Of a stretch of DNA of 64,000 nt, positions 1 to 13,672 are shown piece by piece (the stretch's first letter is position 1; the number at the start of each line of letters is the position of its first letter). The DNA is from Pelomonas sp. V22. Lineage in GTDB: Bacteria; Pseudomonadota; Gammaproteobacteria; Burkholderiales; Burkholderiaceae_C. Where the stretch lies: assembly GCF_030014915.1 (NCBI RefSeq), contig NZ_JAGIXS010000002.1, positions 248,001 through 312,000 on the forward strand, written 5' to 3'. Made by a program: the position numbers and the translations under genes. Under the pieces are notes generated by a model. The model did not search any database. It saw only the letters and a list, made by a program, of their open reading frames with translations, and was not told the origin of the DNA.

Positions 1-1141
<1,141 letters not shown>

Positions 1142-1200
1142 CGCGACTCCTTTAACTCGATTCCACAGGTCTGCGCCTTGCGCACAGACGATGCACGGCA

Positions 1201-1227
1201 GTTGGGGTTGATTCTATTGCAGTCAAG
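1201..1227 (-). promoter_or_regulatory. possible heat-shock (sigma-32) promoter of ftsH
   Basis: On the minus strand the rlmE-ftsH gap holds CTTGACT, 13 bases, then CCCCAAC. This is close to the sigma-32 pattern (CTTGAA, 11-16 bases, CCCCAT). It lies about 60 nt upstream of the GTG start. ftsH is a sigma-32 gene in E. coli; its use here is inferred from the match only. Confidence 0.4.
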
Positions 1228-1283
1228 TCCCCGGACCTGATTGAGAAATCCATGCCCGGCGATAGAGATTGCCTGCAAACGCC

Positions 1284-1952
1284 TCACTTGAGGCCGATGC
1301 CGATCAAGAAAGTCTCAGACGACCGGTCACGCGAAGCCTTGGGCTTCAGGGTCTTGACCTTCTTGAAGGCCTTGCGGAACTGGGCCACCAGATCGTCGTA
1401 GCCGGCACCATGGAAGACTTTGGCGACCAGGGCGCCGTCGGGTGTCAGGTGCTTCTGGCCGAAGTCCAGGGCCAGCTCGATCAGGTGGCTGACCCGTGCA
1501 GCGTCGGTATCGGTGATGCCTGACAAGTTGGGAGCCATGTCGGAAACCACCAGATCCACCGCACGGCCGGCCAAGGTGTCTTCCAGCTCCTTCAGCACAG
1601 CGTCCTCGCGGAAATCACCCTGGATGAAATGCACGCCCTCGATCGGCTCGAAATCCAGCAGGTCGAGCGCGATGATGGTGCCGTTGAGCTGCCCGACGGC
1701 CGCTCCGCCGGTGCCAGCCTCCTTGGGCGCAAACTTGCGCCGCAGGTACTGGCTCCAGGCCCCGGGCGCGGCGCCCAGGTCCACGACCACTTGCCCCGGA
1801 CGGATCAGCTTCAGCTCTTCGTCGATTTCCTGCAGCTTGTAGGCGGCTCGAGCGCGATAGCCGTCCTTCTGGGCTGCTTTGACATACGGATCATTGATAT
1901 GACCGTGCAGCCAAGCCTTGTTGATTTTCTTGCTTTTGCTCGTGAATTTCAT
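1284..1952 (-). CDS. rlmE: 23S rRNA (uridine-2552-2'-O)-methyltransferase RlmE
   Basis: Heat-shock RNA methyltransferase that 2'-O-methylates U2552 in the A-loop of 23S rRNA using S-adenosylmethionine. The 222-residue protein starts with a Lys-rich tail and [13 protein letters not shown], followed by the SAM-binding motif [14 protein letters not shown] at about residue 58 and SDMAPNLSG. The K-D-K-E catalytic set of the family appears to be present. Length matches the family (about 210-220). There is an insertion rich in Gly/Ala after the SAM loop (around residues 75-88). It is divergent from yhbY with 31 nt between starts, and upstream of ftsH. Confidence 0.95.
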   Translation of the reverse strand: MKFTSKSKKINKAWLHGHINDPYVKAAQKDGYRARAAYKLQEIDEELKLIRPGQVVVDLGAAPGAWSQYLRRKFAPKEAGTGGAAVGQLNGTIIALDLLDFEPIEGVHFIQGDFREDAVLKELEDTLAGRAVDLVVSDMAPNLSGITDTDAARVSHLIELALDFGQKHLTPDGALVAKVFHGAGYDDLVAQFRKAFKKVKTLKPKASRDRSSETFLIGIGLK

Positions 1953-1983
1953 GATGTGCCGCGCCTGGCCCGATAATGCCGGA

Positions 1984-2460
1984 ATGCCTGCGATTCAATT
2001 GACCCCTGCCCAGCGCAAGGAAAAACGCTCCGATGCCCACCATCTCGACCCCGTCGTGATGATAGGCGCGGATGGACTCACGCCCGCCGTCGTGAAGGAA
2101 ACCGATGCTGCCCTGAACGCCCACGGGCTGATCAAGGTGCGCGTGTTGTCGGACGACCGTGAGAACCGCGAAAGCATTTTCGCAGAGCTGTCCGACAAGC
2201 TGGATGCCGCGCCCATCCAGCACATCGGCAAGCTGCTGGTGCTGTGGCGCCCGATGCCGGAAAAGGTCAAGGCCGTTCGCGAAGACGCCAAGGCGGGCCC
2301 GCGCATCGTCAAGATCGTCAAGTTCTCCAAGAGCGGCAACAACCGCCCGCAGGTCAAGAAGCTCGAAGTCTTCGGCAACCAGCGTGTGGCTCAAGGCGGC
2401 GAGATCAAGCGTGCCAAGCGCAAGATGACCAGCACGAAGAAGTCCAGCCAGAACGGCTGA
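1984..2460 (+). CDS. yhbY: YhbY family (CRM domain) ribosome-associated RNA-binding protein
   Basis: Small CRM-domain RNA-binding protein linked to 50S ribosomal subunit maturation. The ATG at 1984 ([15 protein letters not shown]) is preferred over upstream in-frame starts, because the earlier codons overlap rlmE on the other strand and encode a non-family hydrophobic leader. The CRM fold is visible in the LTPAQRK start, DLTPAVVKE-like helix region and GKLLVLWR end. A basic C-terminal tail of about 60 residues (ending KKSSQNG) makes it longer (158 aa) than E. coli YhbY (97 aa), which is usual in Burkholderiales. Confidence 0.9.
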   Translation: MPAIQLTPAQRKEKRSDAHHLDPVVMIGADGLTPAVVKETDAALNAHGLIKVRVLSDDRENRESIFAELSDKLDAAPIQHIGKLLVLWRPMPEKVKAVREDAKAGPRIVKIVKFSKSGNNRPQVKKLEVFGNQRVAQGGEIKRAKRKMTSTKKSSQNG

Positions 2461-2475
2461 ACGAGCGACTCGAGC

Positions 2476-2904
2476 TCAGGCCGGCGCGCGGGATGCGCGC
2501 CAGGCCAACACCAGCACCGCCAGCGTTTTGAGCCCGAAGAACAGGCTGGAGACCGCGTGCAGCGCGCCAAACGACCAAGCCCCCTGCCCCGCCCGCGCCG
2601 CTTCCATCAGCGGCTGGATGCCGTAGTAGCCGGCGGCCGTGCAGAACAGCGCAGCCATCGGCAGCAGCAGGTTGGGCGTCATGACCGGACCGGCCGCATC
2701 TCGTTGCAAGCGACGTTCCACCATCAGCAGCATGAGCCCGAGGCCGAGGCTGATCTGCGCATCCAGTTCGAACACGCGGGCCACCAGCTTACCGGCCTGG
2801 GCACGCTCAAGCATTGCAAACGCGCTGGGCGCGGCCACGGCCGCCACGCAAACGAGAAGGCCGCCCCACAGGGCGGCCAGCACGGCGCGAACGCGATACA
2901 GCAT
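2476..2904 (-). CDS. DUF4149 family membrane protein
   Basis: A 142-residue hydrophobic protein with four predicted membrane helices (about residues 6-28, 50-62, 80-100 and 112-135). The composition and the SLGLGLMLLMVERRL segment resemble the DUF4149/TMEM205-like family, commonly found beside greA and carB in betaproteobacteria. Function is unknown. It starts 8 nt after greA ends on the same strand, so it is probably cotranscribed with it, and it converges on yhbY. Confidence 0.7.
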   Translation of the reverse strand: MLYRVRAVLAALWGGLLVCVAAVAAPSAFAMLERAQAGKLVARVFELDAQISLGLGLMLLMVERRLQRDAAGPVMTPNLLLPMAALFCTAAGYYGIQPLMEAARAGQGAWSFGALHAVSSLFFGLKTLAVLVLAWRASRAPA

Positions 2905-2912
2905 CAGCTCGA

Positions 2913-3389
2913 TCAGACGTAGCGGACTTCGACGATTTCGTAGCGCTTGACGCCGCCCGGTGCATTCACCTCGGCCACGTCGCCGGCTTCCTTGCCGATC
3001 AAGGCACGGGCAATCGGCGAGCTGATCGAGATCAGGCCCAGCTTCAAGTCGGCCTCGTCGTCGCCAACGATCTGGTAGGTCACCTCGGCGCCGCTGGATT
3101 CTTCCTCCAGGTCGACGGTGGTGCCGAAGACGATGCGGCCGCCGGCGTCCACCGAGGAGGGGTCGATGATCTGCGCAGCCGCCAGCTTGCCCTCGATCTC
3201 GAGGATGCGGCCTTCGATGAAGCCTTGCTTGTCCTTGGCAGCCTCGTATTCGGCGTTCTCGGACAGGTCGCCCTGGGCGCGGGCTTCGGCGATGGCCTGG
3301 ATCACGGCATGACGCTCGACCGATTTCAGTCGATGCAGTTCTTGCTTGAGCTTTTCAGCGCCGCGTGTGGTCAGAGGGATCGTGGCCAT
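2913..3389 (-). CDS. greA: transcription elongation factor GreA
   Basis: Cleavage factor that rescues backtracked RNA polymerase through its secondary channel. The 158-residue protein has the N-terminal coiled coil with the acidic tip ([15 protein letters not shown], residues about 41-55) that carries the catalytic Asp and Glu, and the C-terminal FKBP-like domain ([14 protein letters not shown] onward, ending YEIVEVRYV). Length is the family norm. It lies downstream of carB after a large hairpin and is followed at once by the DUF4149 gene. Confidence 0.97.
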   Translation of the reverse strand: MATIPLTTRGAEKLKQELHRLKSVERHAVIQAIAEARAQGDLSENAEYEAAKDKQGFIEGRILEIEGKLAAAQIIDPSSVDAGGRIVFGTTVDLEEESSGAEVTYQIVGDDEADLKLGLISISSPIARALIGKEAGDVAEVNAPGGVKRYEIVEVRYV

Positions 3390-3420
3390 GGAAGAAAGGA
3401 ACTTTGATAAACCAAAATGA

Positions 3421-3470
3421 ATCCGCCGCTGCGGCCTGGGGCTGGCACCCCGGGCTGCTGCGGCGGAATC
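3421..3470 (-). terminator. large GC-rich hairpin between carB and greA
   Basis: The gap holds a long imperfect inverted repeat: the arm starting ATCCGCCGCTGCGG near 3421 pairs with the arm CTGCTGCGGCGGAAT ending near 3469. Read on the minus strand the stem is followed by a T-rich stretch (ATTCATTTTGGTTT). This fits a terminator or attenuator after carB; its strength cannot be judged by eye. Confidence 0.45.
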
Positions 3471-3484
3471 GTGTGCGCTGAATT

Positions 3485-6751
<3,267 letters not shown>

Positions 6752-6766
6752 AGCGGTGCTCCCTGT

Positions 6767-7927
6767 TCAAGCCTTGGCCATCAGACCGATGAAACGGTCG
6801 AACAGGTAGGAAATGTCGTGCGGGCCGGGGCTGGCCTCGGGGTGGCCCTGGAAGCAGAAGGCCGGCTTGTCGGTGCGGGCGAGGCCCTGCAGCGTGCCGT
6901 CGAACAGGCTGATGTGCGTGGGGCGCAGATTGGCCGGCAGCGACTCGGCGTCGACCGCGAAGCCATGGTTCTGACTGGTGATCGAGACACGGCCGTTGTC
7001 CAGGTCTTTCACCGGATGGTTGGCGCCGTGGTGGCCGAACTTCATCTTGAAGGTCTTGGCGCCGCTGGCCAGGGCCATGATCTGGTGACCGAGGCATATG
7101 CCGAAGGTCGGGATGCCGGATTCGATCAGCTGGGCGGCCGCCTTGATGGCGTAGTCGCAAGGCTCCGGGTCGCCCGGGCCGTTGGACAGGAACACGCCAT
7201 CGGGCTCGAGATCGAACACGGCGCTGGCCGGCGTCTGCGCGGGCACCACGGTGATCTTGCAGCCGCGCGAGGCCAGCATGCGCAGGATGTTGCTCTTCAC
7301 GCCGAAGTCGTAGGCCACGACGTGGAACTTCGGTGCCTTCTGCTCGCCATAGCCTGCACCCAAGGTCCACTCCGTCTGGGTCCAGGTTTCGCGCTCGGTG
7401 CGGCTCACCACCTTGGCCAGATCAAGGCCCGCCATGCTCGGGGCGGCCTTGGCCTTGGCAATCGCATCGGCGATGTGGGCTTCGGTGATCTTCTCGCCGG
7501 CCGGCAGCGCGAGGATGCAGCCGTTCTGTGCGCCGGTCGTGCGCAGCACGCGGGTCAGTCGGCGGGTGTCGATGTGCGCAATCGCCACCGTGCCTTCGTC
7601 CTTCAGGTACTGGACGAGCGTGCGGCTCTTGCGGAAGTTGGAATCGAGAACCGGCGGTTCCTTGATGATCAAGCCTGCGGCATGGATCTTCGTAGCCTCC
7701 ACATCCTCGTCGTTGACGCCGTAGTTGCCGATGTGCGGATACGTCAGGGTGACGATCTGCCGGCAGTAGCTCGGGTCGGTGAGGATTTCCTGGTAACCGG
7801 TCAGCGAGGTGTTGAACACCACTTCGCCGACGGTGTGGCCTGCAGCGCCGATGGAGCTGCCTTTGAAGACCGTGCCGTCTGCCAGGGCGAGGATCGCGAG
7901 GGAATGATTGAGCAGATCGGGCAGCAC
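6767..7927 (-). CDS. carA: carbamoyl-phosphate synthase small subunit CarA
   Basis: Glutamine amidotransferase subunit that supplies ammonia through a tunnel to CarB. The 386-residue protein has the CPSase small N-terminal domain ([31 protein letters not shown]) and a class I glutaminase domain with nucleophile Cys in [15 protein letters not shown] and the His-Glu pair in [15 protein letters not shown]. It is the first gene of the carAB operon; 186 nt separate its start from the next gene upstream. Confidence 0.98.
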   Translation of the reverse strand: MLPDLLNHSLAILALADGTVFKGSSIGAAGHTVGEVVFNTSLTGYQEILTDPSYCRQIVTLTYPHIGNYGVNDEDVEATKIHAAGLIIKEPPVLDSNFRKSRTLVQYLKDEGTVAIAHIDTRRLTRVLRTTGAQNGCILALPAGEKITEAHIADAIAKAKAAPSMAGLDLAKVVSRTERETWTQTEWTLGAGYGEQKAPKFHVVAYDFGVKSNILRMLASRGCKITVVPAQTPASAVFDLEPDGVFLSNGPGDPEPCDYAIKAAAQLIESGIPTFGICLGHQIMALASGAKTFKMKFGHHGANHPVKDLDNGRVSITSQNHGFAVDAESLPANLRPTHISLFDGTLQGLARTDKPAFCFQGHPEASPGPHDISYLFDRFIGLMAKA

Positions 7928-8061
7928 GGGTAACTCCGTTATTGTGCGCGCGCCCAGCTCTGCTCCGGGACCGACTGTTTGAGCAGCCGAGGAGCCTGAA
8001 TCCGGTGGAGGAAACGGGTGGAGTTTCGCGAGGGTGCGGTGGGTTTCGGGTAAACCTGTGG

Positions 8062-8067
8062 AGTATA
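8062..8067 (-). promoter_or_regulatory. possible -10 box upstream of carA
   Basis: The 186-nt stretch upstream of carA holds TATACT on the minus strand, about 135 nt before the start codon. No good -35 box is seen at 16-18 nt, so this is only a weak promoter candidate. The stretch contains no convincing coding sequence. Confidence 0.25.
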
Positions 8068-8113
8068 TCCGAGCAGGGTTATCCCCGAGCCCCGCGCCCT
8101 GGTAAAACTTTCG

Positions 8114-8518
8114 TCACACCAGCGCGGCAATGCCCGCGCGGGCGATCTGCGCATCCTCGATGGACTTGACGCCGCTGACACCCACGGCACCCAGGCAATG
8201 GCCGCCCACCAGGATGGGCACGCCACCTTCGAGCATGCCGGAGAGGCCGGGCGCGCTCAAGAAGGACGTGCGGCCCTGGTTGATCATGTCCTCGTAGACC
8301 TTGGACTCGCGGCGGCCCAGCGCGGCCGTATGGGCCTTGGCCGGGGCGATCTGCGCGGAGATGGGTGCGGCGCCGTCCATGCGCTGCAGCCACAGCAGGT
8401 GGCCGCCCTCGTCGGCGATGGCGATGCAGACGGCCCAGCGGTTGGCCGCAGCCTCGGCTTCGGCTGCGGCGGCGATGCGCTTGACGTCGTCCAGGCTGAG
8501 GCAGGGTTTCTGGTTCAT
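8114..8518 (-). CDS. GlcG/HbpS family heme-binding-like protein
   Basis: A 134-residue protein of the GlcG/HbpS (DUF336) fold. Visible family features are the LSLDDVKRIAAAAEAEA start, the central IADEGGHLLWLQRMDGA segment and the glycine-rich GGVPILVGGHCLGAVGVSG loop. Relatives bind heme or occur beside glycolate and other oxidative genes; the substrate here is unknown. The ATG at 8518 is chosen because longer frames run through the divergent BAX-inhibitor gene. It stands alone, between carA and that gene. Confidence 0.85.
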   Translation of the reverse strand: MNQKPCLSLDDVKRIAAAAEAEAAANRWAVCIAIADEGGHLLWLQRMDGAAPISAQIAPAKAHTAALGRRESKVYEDMINQGRTSFLSAPGLSGMLEGGVPILVGGHCLGAVGVSGVKSIEDAQIARAGIAALV

Positions 8519-8623
8519 GGTCTCGGCTCTTGAATCTTTGGGAAAGGCCTGCACTTTAGCTGCGGCGGGCGCAGGGATGGCGCGCCTAGAATCGTCGCAT
8601 CCTGATTCAAACGGAGGAAGTCC

Positions 8624-9319
8624 ATGAACGAAGGTCTGCAAACGCAGTACGGAAGCAGCTATGGTGCCGACCTGGCCTCGCAGCAGCAGCGCGTGCTGCG
8701 CAACACCTACTGGCTGCTCGCGCTTTCCATGGTGCCCACCGTGCTGGGCGCCTGGATCGGCGTCAGCACCGGACTCATCGCCAGCATGGGCATGGGCGCC
8801 AGCACCATCCTCTTCTTCATCGGCGCCTTCGGCCTGATGTTCGTCATTGAGAAGACCAAGAACTCCAGCACCGGCGTCGTGGCGCTGCTGGCCTTTACGT
8901 TCTTCATGGGCCTGATGCTGTCGCGCCTGCTGATACCCGTGCTCGGCCTGCGCAACGGCGCCAGCCTGGTGATGACAGCCTTTGGCGGTACCAGCCTGAT
9001 CTTCTTCGCCATGGCCAGCCTGGCCACGGTAATCAAGCGCGACCTGTCGAGCATGGGCAAGTTCCTGCTGGTCGGCGCTCTGATCCTGATGGTGGCCGGC
9101 ATCGCCAACATCTTCCTGCAGTCCTCGGCCCTGATGCTGACCATCCTGGTGCTGGTGCTGGCCGTCTTCTCGGCCCTGATGCTGTACGACATCAAGCAGA
9201 TCATCGACGGCGGCGAGACCAACTACATCACGGCCACGCTGCACCTCTACCTGGATGCATACAACGTGTTCCAGAGTCTGCTGTCGCTGCTGGGCATCTT
9301 CGGCGGGGAACGCGACTGA
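8624..9319 (+). CDS. Bax inhibitor-1/YccA family membrane protein
   Basis: A 231-residue integral membrane protein with seven hydrophobic segments after a short polar N-terminus, matching the BAX inhibitor-1 (YccA/YbhL) family. The conserved SALMLYDIKQIIDGGETNYITA stretch near the C-terminus (Asp in YDIKQII) is typical. Bacterial members modulate FtsH (YccA in E. coli) or act as pH-sensitive calcium leak channels; the exact role here is not shown. A purine-rich AACGGAGGAAG ribosome site precedes the ATG. Transcription probably ends at the hairpin at 9436-9463. Confidence 0.88.
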   Translation: MNEGLQTQYGSSYGADLASQQQRVLRNTYWLLALSMVPTVLGAWIGVSTGLIASMGMGASTILFFIGAFGLMFVIEKTKNSSTGVVALLAFTFFMGLMLSRLLIPVLGLRNGASLVMTAFGGTSLIFFAMASLATVIKRDLSSMGKFLLVGALILMVAGIANIFLQSSALMLTILVLVLAVFSALMLYDIKQIIDGGETNYITATLHLYLDAYNVFQSLLSLLGIFGGERD

Positions 9320-9327
9320 CCGATTGA

Positions 9328-9410
9328 CCACCCCCGAGGCGCTCACGCGCCTCCCCCTCAAGGGGGCGCACCCAGCGGCCTGGCAAAGCCAGTTCCGCGG
9401 GTGCCGCTGG
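9328..9410. repeat. REP-like interspersed palindromic element
   Basis: Three palindromes follow each other: GAGGCGC (9336-9342) with GCGCCTC (9347-9353); CCCCCT (9353-9358) with AGGGGG (9361-9366); and CAGCGGC (9373-9379) with GCCGCTG (9403-9409), which encloses CTGGC/GCCAG (9380-9392). This cloverleaf-like unit lies between a gene and its terminator and looks like the extragenic palindromic repeats seen many times in Burkholderiales genomes. Copy number cannot be judged from this window. Confidence 0.55.
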
Positions 9411-9435
9411 AGGTAGCGCCGGCTGCGCGGCGCAA

Positions 9436-9463
9436 GAAGAAAGGGCCTTACGGCCCTTTCTTC
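9436..9463. terminator. bidirectional terminator between BAX-inhibitor gene and rlmD
   Basis: A perfect 12-bp stem (GAAGAAAGGGCC with GGCCCTTTCTTC) around a TTAC loop. The arms supply T-rich tails on both strands. It lies between the ends of two convergent genes and 3 nt from the rlmD stop codon. Confidence 0.85.
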
Positions 9464-9466
9464 ATT

Positions 9467-10819
9467 TCAGCGTTCGAAGACCGCTATGCTTTCCACGTGC
9501 GCCGTATGCGGGAACATGTTCACCGCACTCGCCGCCGTACAGCGGTAGCCAGCCAGGTTGACCAGCAGCCCCGCATCGCGCGCCAGCGTGGCCGGGTTGC
9601 AGCTCACGTAGACAATGCGCTTCGGCGGCGTCCAGCCGGGGGCCAGGTTCGGGTCTTGCGCGATGTCGGCAATCGCCTTGGCCAGGGCAAAAGCCCCTTC
9701 GCGCGGCGGGTCGACCAGCCACTTGTCGGCACTGCCATCGGCCGCAAGCAACTCGGGCGTCATCTCGAACAGATTGCGAGCGACGAAAGAGGTGTTCGCA
9801 GCCAGGCCATTGCGCACCGCGTTCTCACGCGAGCGCTGCACCAGGGTCTCGCTACCCTCGATGCCCAGCACCTCGCGTGCCTGCGTGGCCAATGGCAAGG
9901 TGAAGTTGCCGAGGCCGCAGAACCAGTCGATCACGCGCTCGTGCTTCTGCACCGCCAGCAAGCGCAGCGCGCGCCCCACCAGCACCGTGTTGATATGTGG
10001 ATTGACCTGGGTGAAGTCCGTCGGCTTGAAGGGCATGACGACGCCGAACTCGGGCAATGAGTACGACAACTCGGTGCCACCTTCATCCAGCAGCTTGACC
10101 GTGTCCGGTCCCTTGGGCTGGAGCCACCATTGCACGCCGTGCTGGGCGGCGAAGTCTCGCAGGCGCTGCAGGTCGGCCGCGCCGAGCGGGTTCAGGTGGC
10201 GCAGCACGAGGGCGATCACGTCATCGCCCATGGCCAGCTCGATCTGCGGCAGGCGGTCGCGCTCTTCCATCGAGGAGATCAGTTCGCGCAGCGGAATCAA
10301 CAGATCGCTGACGCGCTCAGGCACGACCTTGCAGACCTGCATGTCGGCCACATAGCGGCTCTTGCGCTCATGGAAGCCGATCAGCACCTGGCCCTTCTTG
10401 GCGACGTAGCGGACCGAGAAACGGGCCCGGTAGCGATAGCCCCAGGTCGGCCCTTCGATCGGGCGCAGCAGCCGCTCAGGCTTGACCTTGCCGAGGTGCC
10501 AGAGGTTGTCCTCGACCACACGCTGCTTCACCGCCACCTGGGCACTGGCATGCAGGTGCTGCATCTTGCAGCCACCGCAGGCACCGGCATGCAGCCCGAA
10601 ATGCGGGCAGCCAGGTGTCACGCGCAGCGGGCTTTCGCGCCGCAGGGCCACCATCGTGCCCTGCTCCCAGTTGTTCTTCTTGCGGCCCACGGTGACCTGG
10701 ACCTGTTCACCGGGCAAGGCACCCTCGACGAACACCACCTTGCCTTCTTCGTTGTGGGCAACACCCTGCGCTTCAAGATCGAGCGAGTCGATCTTGAGCC
10801 ATTCAGAAACTTGAGTCAT
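9467..10819 (-). CDS. rlmD: 23S rRNA (uracil-1939-C5)-methyltransferase RlmD
   Basis: Transfers a methyl group from SAM to C5 of U1939. The 450-residue protein has a TRAM domain (about 1-60), the Fe-S cysteines ([19 protein letters not shown] near 85-105), a Rossmann methyltransferase domain ([14 protein letters not shown]), and the catalytic segment VDPPREGAF followed by [14 protein letters not shown], where Cys is the nucleophile. The ATG at 10819 ([10 protein letters not shown]) is preferred; a longer frame to 10876 would overlap the end of rpoS. It lies just downstream of rpoS. Confidence 0.94.
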   Translation of the reverse strand: MTQVSEWLKIDSLDLEAQGVAHNEEGKVVFVEGALPGEQVQVTVGRKKNNWEQGTMVALRRESPLRVTPGCPHFGLHAGACGGCKMQHLHASAQVAVKQRVVEDNLWHLGKVKPERLLRPIEGPTWGYRYRARFSVRYVAKKGQVLIGFHERKSRYVADMQVCKVVPERVSDLLIPLRELISSMEERDRLPQIELAMGDDVIALVLRHLNPLGAADLQRLRDFAAQHGVQWWLQPKGPDTVKLLDEGGTELSYSLPEFGVVMPFKPTDFTQVNPHINTVLVGRALRLLAVQKHERVIDWFCGLGNFTLPLATQAREVLGIEGSETLVQRSRENAVRNGLAANTSFVARNLFEMTPELLAADGSADKWLVDPPREGAFALAKAIADIAQDPNLAPGWTPPKRIVYVSCNPATLARDAGLLVNLAGYRCTAASAVNMFPHTAHVESIAVFER

Positions 10820-10847
10820 GGGATTGATTATCCCAGGCCCTCGCACG

Positions 10848-11837
10848 TCAGAAGATCGCGTCCCGATTGATCCCATGCCGCATCATGTTGCGCTTGAGCT
10901 TGCCCAGCGCCTCGATCTGGATCTGGCGGATGCGCTCGCGGGTCAGGCCGAGGCGGATGGCCAGCACATCCAGCGTCTCGGGCTCGCGGTCACTGAGGCC
11001 ATAGCGGCCGGCCAGCACCTCGCGCTCACGGTCGTTCAACGTAGCCAGGCCATGCTCTAGCAGCTCTTCCAGCTCATGGCTGAGGCGCAGGCCGAGTGGA
11101 TCGACGGCCTGCTCGTCGGCCACCAGATCCATCATCGACTCGCCGCCTTCGCCATTGCGATCGACCGGTGAATCCAGCGAGCTCGGCAGCTCGGCATAGG
11201 CCAGCAGTTCGGCCACCTCCTCGATAGGCCGGCCCAGCGCAGTGGCGATGTCTTCGGCCCGCACCAGGCCTTCGCCGCCGTTCTGGCTCTGCAAGGCCTC
11301 GAGCGCGCGGCGCGCCTTCAGCACATGGTTGAGCTCGCGCACGATGTGCACCGGCAGGCGCACGAGCCGCGCCTGGTGCATCAGCGCGCGCTCAATGCTC
11401 TGGCGTATCCACCAGCTCGCGTAGGTCGAGAAACGGAAGCCGCGTTCGGGCTCGAACTTGCCGATGGCATGCATCAGGCCGAGGTTGCCTTCTTCGATGA
11501 GGTCGCTCATCGGCAGGCCACGCCCCAGGTAGTTCTTGGCGATGCTGACGACCAGGCGCAGATTGTGCTTGATCATGGCCTGGCGCGCCTCGAAATCGCC
11601 GGCGCGGGCGCGGGTGGCGGTCTCGAATTCCTGCTGCGAGGTCAGCAGCGGCGTGCGGCGGATGTCGCGGAGATAGGCCTGCAACGCATTGCCGACCTCG
11701 ATGTCGGCCATCGGCGCCGCGCCGTTGCGCAACAGCTGGCCCTCTTCTTCCTCATCATTGCCTGGCTCGGCAGGCACGCCGTCCGGCAAGAGCTCAGGCG
11801 GCGGCACAGCTTTGGCAACGGGCGCGATGTGCTTCAT
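10848..11837 (-). CDS. rpoS: RNA polymerase sigma factor RpoS (sigma-38)
   Basis: Alternative sigma factor for stationary phase and general stress. The 329-residue protein has an acidic N-terminus, region 1.2 ([17 protein letters not shown]), region 2 ([17 protein letters not shown] and [18 protein letters not shown]), region 3, and region 4 with the C-terminal helix-turn-helix ([16 protein letters not shown]). The position directly after nlpD, in the surE-pcm-nlpD-rpoS order, supports RpoS over the housekeeping sigma. In other bacteria a main rpoS promoter lies inside nlpD; this was not resolved here. Confidence 0.96.
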   Translation of the reverse strand: MKHIAPVAKAVPPPELLPDGVPAEPGNDEEEEGQLLRNGAAPMADIEVGNALQAYLRDIRRTPLLTSQQEFETATRARAGDFEARQAMIKHNLRLVVSIAKNYLGRGLPMSDLIEEGNLGLMHAIGKFEPERGFRFSTYASWWIRQSIERALMHQARLVRLPVHIVRELNHVLKARRALEALQSQNGGEGLVRAEDIATALGRPIEEVAELLAYAELPSSLDSPVDRNGEGGESMMDLVADEQAVDPLGLRLSHELEELLEHGLATLNDREREVLAGRYGLSDREPETLDVLAIRLGLTRERIRQIQIEALGKLKRNMMRHGINRDAIF

Positions 11838-11869
11838 GGAGGCATCCTCTCATCGCGCGTCGCATCGGG

Positions 11870-12778
11870 CTACCTGGCAGGCAGCAGTTTGGCAGGGTCA
11901 ATCGGCTTGCCCTGCTTGCGCACTTCGAACTGCAGCTTGACCTGATCCGCGTCGCTATCGCCCATGTCGGCAATCCTCTGGCCCTTGCGCACCACCTGAT
12001 CCTCCTTCACCAGCAAAGTCTGGTTGTGGCCATAGGCCGAGAGGTAGGTGTTGTTGTGCTTAATGATGATCACGTTGCCGTAGCCGCGCAAGCCCGACCC
12101 CGCATACATCACGCGGCCACCAGCCGCCGCATAGACCGGATCGCCGGCCTTGCCGCCCAGGGTCAGGCCGTTGTTGCGCGATTCGCCGAAGCCGTTCAGC
12201 ACGGCACCGTTGCCCGGCCAGCCCCAGGGCAGATCGTCTTCCGACGCGGGGGCGGCTGCTGCCGTCGACGGCGACGATGCGGCCGACTCGGCTGCCGAAG
12301 CAGCACCACTCGCTGCCGTTGCAGGCTTGCTGTCCAGCGGACGGCTCTCGACCTTGGCCGTGGCGATAGGACGGGTACTGGCCGTGCCCGGCTCGGCGCC
12401 GGGTGCAATCACGCGCAAGACCTGACCCACCTCAATGCGGTTCGGATTCTCAAGGCCGTTCCAGCGCGCCAGGTCGCGCCAGTTCTGGCCGGTGTCCAAG
12501 GCGATGCGTATCAGCGCATCACCGGGCTTGACCGTGTAGTAGCCCGGCTTGCCGGCATTCTCGGCGCCAGGCTTGGGCGACTCAGGCGCGGAGGCTGCAG
12601 CGCCGGGCGCGCCCGCTGCTACGCCGCTGGGGGCAGGTTTTGCCTGAGCGGGCTGAGAGACGGGGCGATCCTCCACAGGCGCGCGGTGCGAGGTCGTGGA
12701 GCAGCCGGCCAGCAGGGCCATGCCGCAGACCAACATGGCCGACAGGGCCGGGGCGAAGCGTTTCGTGTTCAGGTGCAT
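11870..12778 (-). CDS. nlpD: NlpD-like LysM/M23 lipoprotein (amidase activator)
   Basis: A 302-residue lipoprotein: signal peptide with lipobox LLAGC (Cys26), a Pro/Ala-rich linker, a LysM peptidoglycan-binding domain (YYTVKPGDALIRIA onward, about 80-125), another Ala/Ser-rich linker and a C-terminal M23 fold (GGRVMYAGSGLRGYGNV). The zinc ligands of active M23 peptidases are missing: the final HxH motif reads LQFEVR. The domain is therefore degenerate, as in E. coli NlpD, which activates AmiC during division. It lies between pcm and rpoS. Confidence 0.93.
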   Translation of the reverse strand: MHLNTKRFAPALSAMLVCGMALLAGCSTTSHRAPVEDRPVSQPAQAKPAPSGVAAGAPGAAASAPESPKPGAENAGKPGYYTVKPGDALIRIALDTGQNWRDLARWNGLENPNRIEVGQVLRVIAPGAEPGTASTRPIATAKVESRPLDSKPATAASGAASAAESAASSPSTAAAAPASEDDLPWGWPGNGAVLNGFGESRNNGLTLGGKAGDPVYAAAGGRVMYAGSGLRGYGNVIIIKHNNTYLSAYGHNQTLLVKEDQVVRKGQRIADMGDSDADQVKLQFEVRKQGKPIDPAKLLPAR

Positions 12779-12838
12779 GCGCTCTTTGCAAGGCTAGGTT
12801 TCACCGGACCACGACAACGGCTGCGCGCGGACCGACGC

Positions 12839-13672
12839 TTACATGACGCCCGATTTTAGGGGCACGAACTGCACCGCTTCCTGGGTGCTGCGGACAAACT
12901 GGCTGCGGCCCTCTTCGAGCACATGATCCACCACCACCAGCACCTGGCCCCGCCCGCCCGGCGCAGCCATGGGCGCGACCAGCCGACCGCCCGGCGCCAG
13001 CTGGGCCAGCCAGGCCGGCGGGATGTCGTCGCCACCGGCCGCGGCCACGATGCTGTCGTAGGCCGCCAGCGGCGCATGGCCGAGCTTGCCATCGCCATAG
13101 ATCAGGCGGATCTTGTGGCCCCGCAGCGCCGCCAGGTTGCTCACCGCCTTGTCGTGCAAGGGCTTGAGACGCTCGATGGAAACGACCTGGCGCGAGAGTT
13201 CAGCCAGCACGGCCGCCTGATAGCCGCAGCCGGTGCCAATCTCAAGCACGCGCCCGAGTTCGCCACGCGCGCGCGCGCCCTGACCGGCGAACAGCAGCTC
13301 GATCATGCGGCCGACGACCGAGGGCTTGGAGATGGTCTGGCCATGGCCAATAGGCAGGCTGGTGTCTTCATAAGCCTGGATTGCCAGCGCCGTGTCGACG
13401 AACTGATGGCGCGGCACCGTGGCCAGGGCCTGCAGCACGCGCTCGTCCGACAGGCCTTCGGCGCGCAAGCGCTGCACCATGCGCTGGCGCACGCCGACCG
13501 AGTCGAGACCGAGGCCGCTGGGCGCGGCCTGACGCGCCGCATCGGCCGCCGCCATGTGCAGGTGGCGCTGCGGACGCAGGACCTCGCCCCGGCTGCTGCC
13601 GGGCCGTGCCGCTTGCATCTTCTCCAGCCCCAGCGGAAAGCGCCGGGGCGCCTTGGGTGCACCCTCGCTCAT
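12839..13672 (-). CDS. pcm: protein-L-isoaspartate O-methyltransferase Pcm
   Basis: Repairs isoaspartyl residues in aged proteins by SAM-dependent methylation. The family core starts near residue 75 ([19 protein letters not shown], then [18 protein letters not shown]) and contains the SAM motif [18 protein letters not shown] and the [17 protein letters not shown] end motif. Residues 1-70 form an Arg/Ala-rich extension, so the protein (277 aa) is longer than E. coli Pcm (208). The ATG at 13672 overlaps the surE stop codon in an ATGA arrangement, which suggests translational coupling. Confidence 0.92.
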   Translation of the reverse strand: MSEGAPKAPRRFPLGLEKMQAARPGSSRGEVLRPQRHLHMAAADAARQAAPSGLGLDSVGVRQRMVQRLRAEGLSDERVLQALATVPRHQFVDTALAIQAYEDTSLPIGHGQTISKPSVVGRMIELLFAGQGARARGELGRVLEIGTGCGYQAAVLAELSRQVVSIERLKPLHDKAVSNLAALRGHKIRLIYGDGKLGHAPLAAYDSIVAAAGGDDIPPAWLAQLAPGGRLVAPMAAPGGRGQVLVVVDHVLEEGRSQFVRSTQEAVQFVPLKSGVM

